Source: Micromonospora narathiwatensis (GTDB lineage Bacteria > Actinomycetota > Actinomycetes > Mycobacteriales > Micromonosporaceae). From it: a stretch of DNA of 64,000 bases. Positions within the stretch are counted from its first letter, which is position 1, and each line of letters begins with the position of its first letter. A program made the translations under genes and the position numbers. The stretch is taken from contig NZ_LT594324.1 in assembly GCF_900089605.1 (NCBI RefSeq), positions 2,418,001 to 2,482,000 of the forward strand. The letters run 5' to 3'. Below, one piece after another: positions 52,335 to 60,386 of the stretch. Below the pieces are notes generated by a model that had not been told where the DNA came from, searched no databases, and saw only the letters and a program-made list of their open reading frames with translations.

Positions 52335-52360
52335 GCGAGCGTCAGCGAGCGAATCATCAA
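52331..52360 (+). repeat. 30-bp dispersed repeat, copy 2 (plus orientation)
   Basis: ATGAGCGAGCG at the start, GCGAATCATCAA at the end, with one base different from the copy at 44413-44442. It contributes the stop codon of the mceD gene and the start codon of the mceE gene. It holds two direct GCGAGCG copies. Confidence 0.75.
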
Positions 52361-53794
52361 TGCGGCGTCGCCCGGCCGCTGCGCATCCTGGCCGGCGTGC
52401 TCGCGGTGGCGCTGCTGCCCGCCGGCTGCGGCCTGCCCGAGGTCGTCGACCTGCCGCTACCCGGCGGCAGGCCGGCCGGTGCCGGCTACACCGTCACCGT
52501 CGAGTTCACCGACGTGCTCGACCTGGTGCCGCGAGCCGCCGTCAAGGTCGACGACGTCACGGTCGGCACGGTGGAGCGGATCTCCCTGGCCGGCTGGCAC
52601 GCCCGGGTCCGGCTGCGCATCGACCGCGCGGTGCGGCTGCCCGGCAACGCCACCGCCGCCGTACGCCAGAGCAGCCTGCTCGGCGAGAAGTACGTCGCGG
52701 TGGCCCCGCCGCCCACCGAGCCGGCCCGCGGTCGCCTCGCTGACGGCGACCTCATCCCGCTGTCCCGCACGACCCGCGGCGCCGAGGTGGAGGAGGTCCT
52801 GGCCGCCCTCGGCCTGCTGCTCAACGGCGGCGGCCTGGCCCAGCTCCGGACCATCAACATCGAACTCGGCAAGGCCCTCGCCGGCCGCGAGCCGGCCCTG
52901 CGGGACACCCTCACCCAGCTCGACACCTTCCTGGCCGGGCTCGACCGGCAGAAGGCCGACATCGTCCGCGCCATCGACGCTCTCGACCGGCTCACCGGCC
53001 GCCTCGCCCGGCAACGCCAGGTCGTCGGCGAGGCGCTCGACTCCCTCGCGCCCGGCCTGACCGTCCTGGCCCGGCAACGCGCCCAGCTCAGCGGGGCGCT
53101 GACCGCCCTCGGCCAGCTCGGCACGGTCGGCACCCGGGTGGTCGAGCGCAGCCGGGCGGACACCGTGGCGAGCGTGCAGGCGCTGCAACCGATCCTCGAA
53201 CAGCTCGCCCGGGCCGGCGACGACCTGCCGAAGTCGCTGGACTTCATGCTGTCGTACCCGTTCCCGCCCAACGTCACCGGCGCGATCGTCGGCGACTTCG
53301 TCAACCTCTCCGTCACCGCCGACCTGGACGCCGCCAGCATCCTGGCCAACCTGCTGGCCGCCGCGCCCACCCCGACCCGCCGGGACGCTCGGCCGAACAC
53401 CCCGACCCCGTCCCGGCCGTCCAGCGCCGGCCCCGCCAAACCGGGCGGCAATCCGGGCGGCAAGGCCGGCGGCAAACCCGGCGGCGGCGTCCTCCCCGAC
53501 CTGCCGCTGACCGGGTGCCTGCCGGACCTCAAGAACTTCCCGGCCACCTGGACCCCGCCCGAGGAGTGCGGGCTGCCGGAGGGCTGCCGGCTGCTCAAAC
53601 CGGGCTCCCCGGTGCCCCTCGGCGGGCTGCTGCTGCCCAAGGGTGTCGTGCCGCCCGGCACCGCGTTCGCCGCCGGCACCGAGCTGCCGGCCGGCACCGT
53701 GCTCACCGCCGACTGCGTGCTGCCGCTGACCGGGGAGGTCACCGGCCAGCTCGGCGGCCTGCTCGACGTCCTGGGTGGAGGGTTGATCCAGTGA
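52331..53794 (+). CDS. mceE: Mce-family lipoprotein, fifth (MceE/LprK position)
   Basis: 487 residues. The first ten residues, MSERQRANHQ, come from the 30-bp repeat. A lipoprotein signal follows (ILAGVLAVALLPAGC, lipobox Cys33), then the Mce domain (YTVTVEFTDVLDLVPRAAVKVDDVTVGTV, VRQSSLLGEKYVAVAPP) and helices (LDSLAPGLTVLARQRAQLSG). MceE proteins are the lipoprotein of the six. The C-terminus contains several Cys (EECGLPEGCRLLKPG, TADCVLPLTG). ATGA overlap with the previous stop; no clean native start is visible apart from the repeat. Confidence 0.9.
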   Translation: MSERQRANHQCGVARPLRILAGVLAVALLPAGCGLPEVVDLPLPGGRPAGAGYTVTVEFTDVLDLVPRAAVKVDDVTVGTVERISLAGWHARVRLRIDRAVRLPGNATAAVRQSSLLGEKYVAVAPPPTEPARGRLADGDLIPLSRTTRGAEVEEVLAALGLLLNGGGLAQLRTINIELGKALAGREPALRDTLTQLDTFLAGLDRQKADIVRAIDALDRLTGRLARQRQVVGEALDSLAPGLTVLARQRAQLSGALTALGQLGTVGTRVVERSRADTVASVQALQPILEQLARAGDDLPKSLDFMLSYPFPPNVTGAIVGDFVNLSVTADLDAASILANLLAAAPTPTRRDARPNTPTPSRPSSAGPAKPGGNPGGKAGGKPGGGVLPDLPLTGCLPDLKNFPATWTPPEECGLPEGCRLLKPGSPVPLGGLLLPKGVVPPGTAFAAGTELPAGTVLTADCVLPLTGEVTGQLGGLLDVLGGGLIQ

Positions 53795-55026
53795 TCGGAC
53801 GTACCGCGAAACTCCAGGTCATCGCCTTCGTGCTGGTGAGCCTCCTCGGCATCGGCTACGTCGGGATCCGCTACGTCGGGCTCGGCGACCGGCTCCTCGG
53901 CGCCGGCTACGTGATCCACGTCGACCTCGCCCGCGCCGGCGGCCTGTTCGCCAATGCCCCGGTCACCTATCGCGGCGTACCGGTCGGCCGGGTCACCGCC
54001 GTCGAGCTGCGCCGCGACGGGGTCCGCGCCGACCTGCGCGTCGACCGGGGCGTACGGGTGCCCGACGCCCTGCGGGCCGTGGTCACCCAACGGTCCGCCG
54101 TCGGTGAGCAGTACCTCGACCTGCGCCCCGAGCGTGACGGCGGGCCGTACCTCGCCGACGGCGCCGTCGTCCCGGCCGACCGGACCGGGCTCCCGCTCGC
54201 CCCGGAGACCCTGCTGACCAACCTGGACGCCCTGGTCCGCTCGGTCGACCCGGACGACCTGACGGTGCTGATCACCGAGCTGGGCACCGCGTTCGAGGGC
54301 AACGAGCAGGCCCTCGCCCGGATCCTCGACGCCGGCGACGCCCTGCTCACCGAGGCGGACGCCCGGCTGCCCGAGACGCTCACCCTGATCCGCGACGCGC
54401 GTACCGTGCTCACCACCCAGGCCGAGTCCGCCGAGGCGCTGCGCCGCTGGTCGGCCGGCCTGGCGCAGCTCGCCGCCGCCGTCCGCGCCGCCGACCCGGA
54501 CCTGCGGCGGCTGCTGGCGGCCGGGCCACCGGCGGGCGCCGAGCTGCGGGCGCTGCTGCGCGACCTGGAACCGGACGTCGGGATCCTGCTCGGCAACCTG
54601 GTCACCGTCAACGGGATCGCCGCCCGGCGGCTGCCCGGCATCGAGCAGCTCCTGGTGGTCTACCCGATCGCGGTGGCCGGCGGGTTCACCGTCACCCCCG
54701 GCGACGGCACCGCGCACCTCGGCCTCGTGGTGAACGTGGGCGACCCGCCGTCCTGCGTCTACCGGGGCGGCAGCACCACGTGCGGCGCCACCGAACGCGC
54801 GGCGGGCGCAAACGTCCGCGGGGCGCGGAACGCACCCCGACCGTCCGGCCGGGACCCGGCGCCGCCGCCGTCGGACGAGAGCGCCACCGCCGGGTACGAC
54901 CCGGCGACCGGCCTGGTGCTCGGCGCCGACGGCCGCCCGCTGCAGTTCGGCGGGACCGGCGGCCAGTACCGGACGGCCGGTGACCAGTCCTGGAAACAGC
55001 TCTTGCTCGCCGGGGTGACCCCGTGA
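53791..55026 (+). CDS. mceF: Mce-family protein, sixth (MceF position)
   Basis: 411 residues. N-terminal helix (LQVIAFVLVSLLGIGYVGI), Mce domain (YVIHVDLARAGGLFANAPVTYRGVPVGRV, VVTQRSAVGEQYLDL) and helices. The C-terminus has a region of Cys in PPSCVYRGGSTTCG and a Pro-rich tail. GTG overlaps the MceE stop by four bases, and its stop overlaps the Mce-associated gene by four. Confidence 0.92.
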   Translation: MIGRTAKLQVIAFVLVSLLGIGYVGIRYVGLGDRLLGAGYVIHVDLARAGGLFANAPVTYRGVPVGRVTAVELRRDGVRADLRVDRGVRVPDALRAVVTQRSAVGEQYLDLRPERDGGPYLADGAVVPADRTGLPLAPETLLTNLDALVRSVDPDDLTVLITELGTAFEGNEQALARILDAGDALLTEADARLPETLTLIRDARTVLTTQAESAEALRRWSAGLAQLAAAVRAADPDLRRLLAAGPPAGAELRALLRDLEPDVGILLGNLVTVNGIAARRLPGIEQLLVVYPIAVAGGFTVTPGDGTAHLGLVVNVGDPPSCVYRGGSTTCGATERAAGANVRGARNAPRPSGRDPAPPPSDESATAGYDPATGLVLGADGRPLQFGGTGGQYRTAGDQSWKQLLLAGVTP

Positions 55027-55808
55027 CCGGCGTACCGGAGGAGGTGGCGGTGTCCAGCCGCAGGAACCCCACACTGAAAGTCATCAAGGGCGCCAAGGCC
55101 GGCGGCCCGGCCCCGGCGCGCCGCCGCCTGGTCACCCGGCCGGTGCCTCGACCGAACACGCCGATCGAGCAGGTGCTGGAACGCCTCGACCAGGAGCCGG
55201 TGGAGGACCCGATGGAGTCCGGCGCCCAGGCCGCCGGTGGCGACGCGGTCACCGGGGCCGACGCGGGCCGTCGAGGCGAGGCCAGTGACGGCCACCCCAC
55301 CGCGGCCGGGTCCGGTCCGGCCGGCCGGCGCCGGGCGCTGACCGGCCTGCTCGTCGTGCTGCTCGCCGCCGCCCTGGTCGGCGCCGGCGGCTACGGCCAC
55401 CGCTGGTACGCCGACCGGGCCACCGACCAGGCCCGGCGGGATGCCGTGGCCGCCGCCCGGCAGGCCGCCGTCAACTTCGTCTCGGTCAGCGCCGCCAGCG
55501 TCGACCGGGACCTGCACCGCATCACGGCCGGCGCGACCGGCGACTTCAAGGATGAGTTCACCCGTGGCCAGGCGCAGGTACGCACGGCGGTGGTGGAGAA
55601 CAAGGTCCAGTCACAGGGCAGCGTGCTGCGCGCCGGCCTGGTCTCCGGGGACCGTCGGCACGCGGTCGTGCTGGTGGCGGTCGACGCGACCGTGAAGAAC
55701 GTGAAGGCACCCGAGGGCCGCCCGTCGCACTACCGGATCCAGCTCGACCTGGTCCGGGACCGGGACTCGGGCGACTGGCTGGTGTCCAGGCTGCAGTTCG
55801 TCGGCTGA
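55023..55808 (+). CDS. Mce-associated membrane protein 1
   Basis: 261 residues. A 105-residue N-terminal cytoplasmic tail (Ala/Arg/Pro-rich), one membrane helix (ALTGLLVVLLAAALVGAGGY), and an extracytoplasmic domain of NTF2-like type (AARQAAVNFVSVSAASVDRDLHR, AVVENKVQSQGSVLRAGLVSG, WLVSRLQFVG). It matches Mce-associated (Mas) proteins, which stabilise the transporter. A possible internal GTG start nine codons in is preceded by GGAGG. GTGA overlap with mceF. Confidence 0.88.
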   Translation: MTGVPEEVAVSSRRNPTLKVIKGAKAGGPAPARRRLVTRPVPRPNTPIEQVLERLDQEPVEDPMESGAQAAGGDAVTGADAGRRGEASDGHPTAAGSGPAGRRRALTGLLVVLLAAALVGAGGYGHRWYADRATDQARRDAVAAARQAAVNFVSVSAASVDRDLHRITAGATGDFKDEFTRGQAQVRTAVVENKVQSQGSVLRAGLVSGDRRHAVVLVAVDATVKNVKAPEGRPSHYRIQLDLVRDRDSGDWLVSRLQFVG

Positions 55809-55825
55809 CCCGGAGGAGGAGACCG

Positions 55826-56332
55826 ATGCGTGTCCCGACCGTCCCGCGTCGACGCCTGGCGCGGATCCGACCCGTACCCGTCCTCGTGGTCGCGATCGTG
55901 CTGGCGGCGGCCGTGGCCCTCGCCGGCTGGTACGCCGACCGCCGCGCCAGCCAGCGCGACCAGGCCGTACGCCAGGCGCTGGCCACCGCGCCCGCCGCCG
56001 CCAAGGCGCTCTTCTCGTACGACTACCGCACCTTCGACGACAGCGTCGCCAACGGCCGCACCTTCGCCGCCGGGGCGTTCGCCGACGAGTACGCGCAGAC
56101 CACCACCGCGCTCAAACAGACCGCGACGAAGCAGCAGGCGGTGGTGCTCGCCGAGGTCTCCGCGACCGGCGTGATCAGCGCCGACCCCGACCGGGTCGAA
56201 CTGCTGCTCTACCTCAACCAGTACCGGCGCAACGTGACCACGGCGGGGGAGAAGGTCGACCAGAACCGGGTGGTGCTCACCATGGCCCCGGTCGACGGGG
56301 AGTGGAAGGTGATCAAGGCCACCGCGATCTGA
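55826..56332 (+). CDS. Mce-associated membrane protein 2
   Basis: 168 residues, same design as the preceding gene but shorter: a short tail, one helix (VLVVAIVLAAAVALAGWYA) and an NTF2-like domain (AAAKALFSYDYRTFDDSVANG, TKQQAVVLAEVSATGVI, VDGEWKVIKATAI). ATG after GGAGGAGGAGACCG, 17 bp after the previous stop. It closes the Mce operon; 236 bp separate it from the kinase gene. Confidence 0.9.
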   Translation: MRVPTVPRRRLARIRPVPVLVVAIVLAAAVALAGWYADRRASQRDQAVRQALATAPAAAKALFSYDYRTFDDSVANGRTFAAGAFADEYAQTTTALKQTATKQQAVVLAEVSATGVISADPDRVELLLYLNQYRRNVTTAGEKVDQNRVVLTMAPVDGEWKVIKATAI

Positions 56333-56568
56333 CCGGCGGGCTTGCCCGCGCCTGGTACCACTTGCGACGTGTCCGTAACCGATCACATCGCGGTCGCGTC
56401 GCCCGGCCGGCGTCCGGCCGGCCCCGTACCCGGCCGGTCCGCCTGGTCAGCGGTCGACGTCCGGCTGACGGAAGCACCCGTTGCGTCGATGGCCGGCGGC
56501 TCCGGCGGGACGACACTGACCACCGAGGCGGTGGCCGACACCCGTCCCTGGAGCGCCCTGGAGTACGC

Positions 56569-58221
56569 ATGAGCGGCTGGCAGCTGTCCGGCTACACGCC
56601 GATCCGTCAGCTCGGTGCGGGCGCGTCGGGCAGTGTCGTGCTCGCCACCCACGACGCGACCGGCACCCCGGTCGCCATCAAGTACCTGGTGCGCGACATC
56701 GGCGACGACCCGTCGTTCCGGATCGCCTTCCGCGAGGAGGCCCGGCTGCTCGGGGAGATCGACGACCCGCACGTCTCCCGGCTCTACGAGTACGTGGAGT
56801 CGCCCGCCGGCGCGGCCATCGTGATGGAGCTGGTCAACGGGGTGTCCCTGCGGCAGATGCTCCGCGAACACGGCCCCACGACTCCCGAGGCCGCGCTCTG
56901 CGTGTTGAAGGGCTCGCTCGCCGGGCTCGCCGCCGCGCACGGCCACGGCGTGGTGCACCGCGACTACAAACCGGAGAACGTGCTGGTCGCCGGGGAGGGG
57001 CTGAGCAAGCTCGCCGATTTCGGCATCGCCGTGCCGGTCGGTCAGGGCTCCGGCGCCACGGTCAGCGGCACGCCCCGCTACATGGCGCCCGAGCAGTGGA
57101 CCGGCGCCGCGGCCAGCCCCGCCTGTGACATCTACGCGGCCACCGCCACCTTCTTCGAATGCCTGACCGGTCGGCCCCCGTACGACGGCCGGGACCTGTT
57201 CACCCTGCGCGAGCAGCACGCCTCCGCGCCGATCCCGACCGACCCGGCACCAGTGCCGGTGCACGAGCTGCTGCGGCACGGCATGGCGAAACAGCCCGCC
57301 GACCGGCCGCAGCCCGCCCAGGTGTTCCTCGACGTCCTCGACCGGGTGGCCGGCGAGGCGTACGGGGCGGACTGGGAGGAACGCGGGCTGCGCGAGCTGG
57401 CCCGGCGTGCCGCCCTGCTCGCCGCGCTCTGGCCGTTCCCCGACGGCGCCGGCGGCGCCACCAGCCTCGCCAGCACCACGCTCGGCGCGACCGCGGGCAA
57501 ACGGCGCGGCCTGCTCCACCGTGGACGCAAACGGACGGTGCTGGTCGGTGGCACCATCGTCGCGGCCCTGCTGGCCGGCGGGGCCGGCTACAGCTACGCC
57601 GCGAACGACGACCCGGTCGCCGCGGGCGGCCCACCGCGTCCGGCCGGCGTCGACCCGGCGGTGACCGGCCCGCCGAGCGTCCCGACCGACACCCCGGCTC
57701 CGAACACCACCCCGTCCACGCCGGGCGCGGGCACGGTCACGCCGACAGCGACCCCGACCGCCACGCCGGTCCGCTCCGGCTCCGCCGCGCCCACCCGCTC
57801 GCCGGTACGCACCAGCGCGCCGGCCCCGACCCCGTCGACCAGCGTCTCTCCACCGCCCCCGCCCGACGTCACCGCGCCGACCGTCGGCGACGTGACCGCC
57901 AACCCGAGCGAGCTGCGGCCGAAGGACTGCCCGTACGGCTACCAGACCAGCACCGTCACCGTCACCGTCACCGACGACCGCAGCGGCCCGGCCGCGCTCG
58001 CGGTCACCTTCCGTTACACGCTGGAGGGCGTCACCTCGACGGTGCGGATGAGCTCCGTCGGCCGGGACGTGTTCCAGGCGACGCTGGGTCCGCTGCCGAC
58101 GCCCAAGCAGGGCAGCCGCATCCCGATTCAAGCCACCGCCGTCGACGCCGCCGGCAACCCGGGCACCTCGGCGTCCCCGGTGTACGTGACCCTCTACGAC
58201 TGCCCGCCCATCATCCGCTAG
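56569..58221 (+). CDS. Membrane Ser/Thr protein kinase (PknB-type, without PASTA)
   Basis: 550 residues. The kinase domain (about 10-285) shows the glycine loop LGAGASGSV, AIKYL (VAIK Lys), HGHGVVHRDYKPENVLV (HRD motif), ADFGIAVP (DFG) and SGTPRYMAPEQW (APE). The TVSGTPRYM activation loop carries Thr/Ser acceptors. A juxtamembrane tract follows, then a helix (TVLVGGTIVAALLAGGAGYSYA), a Thr/Pro-rich linker and an extracellular Ig-like domain with Cys (LRPKDCPYGYQTSTVTVTVTDD). ATG at 56569 lacks a strong ribosome site. The protein probably senses outside cues and phosphorylates the next gene's product, an inference from order. Confidence 0.9.
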   Translation: MSGWQLSGYTPIRQLGAGASGSVVLATHDATGTPVAIKYLVRDIGDDPSFRIAFREEARLLGEIDDPHVSRLYEYVESPAGAAIVMELVNGVSLRQMLREHGPTTPEAALCVLKGSLAGLAAAHGHGVVHRDYKPENVLVAGEGLSKLADFGIAVPVGQGSGATVSGTPRYMAPEQWTGAAASPACDIYAATATFFECLTGRPPYDGRDLFTLREQHASAPIPTDPAPVPVHELLRHGMAKQPADRPQPAQVFLDVLDRVAGEAYGADWEERGLRELARRAALLAALWPFPDGAGGATSLASTTLGATAGKRRGLLHRGRKRTVLVGGTIVAALLAGGAGYSYAANDDPVAAGGPPRPAGVDPAVTGPPSVPTDTPAPNTTPSTPGAGTVTPTATPTATPVRSGSAAPTRSPVRTSAPAPTPSTSVSPPPPPDVTAPTVGDVTANPSELRPKDCPYGYQTSTVTVTVTDDRSGPAALAVTFRYTLEGVTSTVRMSSVGRDVFQATLGPLPTPKQGSRIPIQATAVDAAGNPGTSASPVYVTLYDCPPIIR

Positions 58222-58274
58222 GAGCCGGACGTGCCCGCTGCCCAGACCCCCACCGTCACCCCGGGACGGCTCCC

Positions 58275-59303
58275 GTGACCCGGCCCGAGGAACCCACCGA
58301 GGCGCTGCCCGCCCGGGCCGTGCCGCCGCCCGTCGACCCGGGCGCGACCGTCGACCTCGGGCGTACCCAGCCGCCCGCCGAGCCGACCGTCTACCTCGCC
58401 GCTGCCGAGCCGACCGTTCATCTCCCCGGTGTCGAGCCCGCCGTCCATCTCGCCGCCGCGGAACCCACCGTCCATTTCGCCGCCGCCGAGCCGACCGTCC
58501 ATTTCGCCGCCGCCGAGCCGACCGTCCACCTCGCCGGTGCCGAGCCGACGGTCCACCTCGCCGGTGCCGAGCCGACCGTCCACCTCGGCGCGGGCGAGGC
58601 GAGCACGCGCTCGGGTGGTGGCGACGCGACCGTGCGTCCGCCGGATCCGGACGCCACCGTCCACCTCGGCGGCGCACCCACACCAGGGGCAACGACCGGC
58701 TATCCCCGCGCCGCCACCGGGTACCCCCGTGCCGGAGCCGTCGGGGCGACCGCGGCCGGGGCGTACCAGGAGGTGACGGCGCGGGCCGGGACCGGCCCGT
58801 CCCAGCCGGTGCCCGGCGGCGAGGTGCGCTTCGGGCCCGGCGTGCCGGCCACGCCGCCGGCCGCCCCCGCCTGGCCTGCCCCGGCGCGGCGCTCACGGTG
58901 GCGGGCGGTCGTCTCGGTGCTCTCCACCCTGCTGACGGCGGCACTGCTCGTCGTGGTGGGGCTCTACGTGTGGCAGCGGCTCAGCCCGGTGGAGGTGGAG
59001 GGCGTCACGGTGGCCGTGCCGCAGCCGGCCGGCGACCGCTGTGACGTGACGGTCGACGTGGTGGCGACCGTCCGCACGAACGGGCGGGGTGGGTCGATCC
59101 GCTACCAGTGGCTGCGCTCGGACGCGCCGCCGGGTGGCCTGCTCACCGAGCGGGTGGGCCGAGGGCAGCGGAGCGCCACGCTCACCCTCAAGTGGACGTT
59201 CAGCGGCGTCGGCAGCACCACCGAGACCGCCACCGTGAACATCGTCGAACCGTCGCCGGTGCAGGCCGGCACGCAGGTCGGCTACCGCTGCCGGCGGAGC
59301 TGA
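58275..59303 (+). CDS. Single-pass membrane protein with eight tandem nine-residue repeats
   Basis: 342 residues from GTG 58275-58277. The first 110 residues are cytoplasmic and contain eight repeats EPTVHLAxA (variants with VYL, VHF, VHL and one EPAVHL). A Gly/Ala/Pro-rich linker, a membrane helix (VVSVLSTLLTAALLVVVGLYVW) and an extracellular beta domain (RCDVTVDVVATVRTNGRG, LTLKWTFSGVGSTTETATVNIVE) follow, ending in a Cys. Each repeat places Thr three residues before Leu or Phe (T-V-H-L/F), close to FHA-binding pT-x-x-L/I. It starts 53 bp after the kinase gene, so kinase substrate is inferred. Family not recognised. Confidence 0.8.
   Translation: MTRPEEPTEALPARAVPPPVDPGATVDLGRTQPPAEPTVYLAAAEPTVHLPGVEPAVHLAAAEPTVHFAAAEPTVHFAAAEPTVHLAGAEPTVHLAGAEPTVHLGAGEASTRSGGGDATVRPPDPDATVHLGGAPTPGATTGYPRAATGYPRAGAVGATAAGAYQEVTARAGTGPSQPVPGGEVRFGPGVPATPPAAPAWPAPARRSRWRAVVSVLSTLLTAALLVVVGLYVWQRLSPVEVEGVTVAVPQPAGDRCDVTVDVVATVRTNGRGGSIRYQWLRSDAPPGGLLTERVGRGQRSATLTLKWTFSGVGSTTETATVNIVEPSPVQAGTQVGYRCRRS
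58380..58595 (+). repeat. Eight in-frame 27-bp tandem repeats in the membrane protein gene
   Basis: Eight units of 27 bp, each starting GAGCC or GAACC and encoding EP(T/A)V(H/Y)(L/F)xxx. Base differences are mostly in third positions and the last three codons, so the array grew by duplication and then drifted. Unit length is constant. Confidence 0.85.
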
Positions 59304-59374
59304 GGGCGTTTCTCCGCCGCCGGGGTGGGGTAGGTCGAGGCGGATCGACCCGAACCTGTGCGTGGAGGCCTTAG

Positions 59375-60268
59375 ATGAGAGACAACTTCGGCAACGCGGT
59401 GGGTGACGCGTTCCGTTCGGTGATGCTGTTTCTGCCCAAGGCGGTCGCCTTCGTCGCGATCCTGGTGGTCGGCTGGCTGGTCGCCAAGGCCGTGCTGAAG
59501 GTCGTGGACCGGGTCCTGGAACGGGTGCACTTCGACCGGGTCGTCGAGCGCGGTGGCCTCAGGACCGCCCTGGCCCGCTCGACGTACGACGCCAGCGACA
59601 TCGTCGCCAAGCTGGCCTACTACGCGGTGCTGCTGGTGACCCTCCAGCTCGCCTTCGGCATCTGGGGCCCGAACCCGATCTCGGACCTGATCCACGGCGT
59701 GGTGGCATGGCTGCCCAAGGCGTTCGTCGCCATCGTCATCGTGGTGGTGGCCGCGGCCATCGCCAAGGCGGTGAAGGACATCATCTCCAGTGCTCTGGGG
59801 GGCCTGTCCTACGGCCGGGTGCTGGCGAACATCGCCTCGGTGCTCATCCTGGGCGTGGGCGTGATCGCCGCGCTCAACCAGATCGGGGTGGCCACCACGG
59901 TGACCACTCCGGTGCTGATCGCCGCCCTGGCCACGATCGGCGGCATCCTGGTCGTCGGCGTCGGCGGCGGTCTGGTCCGTCCGATGCAGAGCCGCTGGGA
60001 GACCTGGCTGGCCCGGGCCGAGGAGGAGTCGCGGACCATCGCCACCCACGCCCGGGCGTACCAGGCCGGGCGGCGGGACGTCGAGGCCCGACTGGGCCAG
60101 CCGGCCGGCGCGTACGCCGGGGCGGAGCCGACCCAGCCGATCCCGCCGTACGCCGACTCGGAGCGCACCCAGCCGACGACGCCGGGGCGGCCCGGCGCGC
60201 AGCAGCCGGCGGACAGTGAGGCCACGATGGTCATCCCGCAGGCGGACGTAACGAGGTCCCGCCGCTGA
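59375..60268 (+). CDS. Mechanosensitive-channel-like membrane protein (CmpX/TM-helix type)
   Basis: 297 residues, about four helices: AVAFVAILVVGWLVAKAVLKV, LAYYAVLLVTLQLAFGIWGP, WLPKAFVAIVIVVVAAAIAKA, TPVLIAALATIGGILVVGVGGGL. The pattern of repeated TM helices with a Gly-rich last helix resembles the CmpX family of MscS-like proteins. The cytoplasmic tail has Thr/Pro-rich text, including TQPIPPYADSERTQPTTPG and a SEATMVIPQ end (T-x-x-I at T in ATMVI). ATG after GGAGG. Follows the kinase and repeat protein, and may be another substrate. Confidence 0.85.
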   Translation: MRDNFGNAVGDAFRSVMLFLPKAVAFVAILVVGWLVAKAVLKVVDRVLERVHFDRVVERGGLRTALARSTYDASDIVAKLAYYAVLLVTLQLAFGIWGPNPISDLIHGVVAWLPKAFVAIVIVVVAAAIAKAVKDIISSALGGLSYGRVLANIASVLILGVGVIAALNQIGVATTVTTPVLIAALATIGGILVVGVGGGLVRPMQSRWETWLARAEEESRTIATHARAYQAGRRDVEARLGQPAGAYAGAEPTQPIPPYADSERTQPTTPGRPGAQQPADSEATMVIPQADVTRSRR

Positions 60269-60386
60269 CCGCCGGTTCTCGCGTCCGGTGCGCAAAACAT
60301 TGACGACTGCCTATGCATGGATGCGATCATGGGCGTAGCCGGCTGCGCCGGTCGCCAGCCGGTGCCGCGACCGCAGAGGAGCCTCC

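Noticed and set aside
56342..56572. 76-residue frame before the kinase gene, overlapping its ATG by four bases
   Set aside because: The overlap is suggestive, but there is no ribosome site and no recognisable composition; not strong enough to annotate.
58380..58595. Possible CRISPR-like array
   Set aside because: Units are 27 bp with no spacers and are in frame within a coding sequence, so this is a protein repeat.
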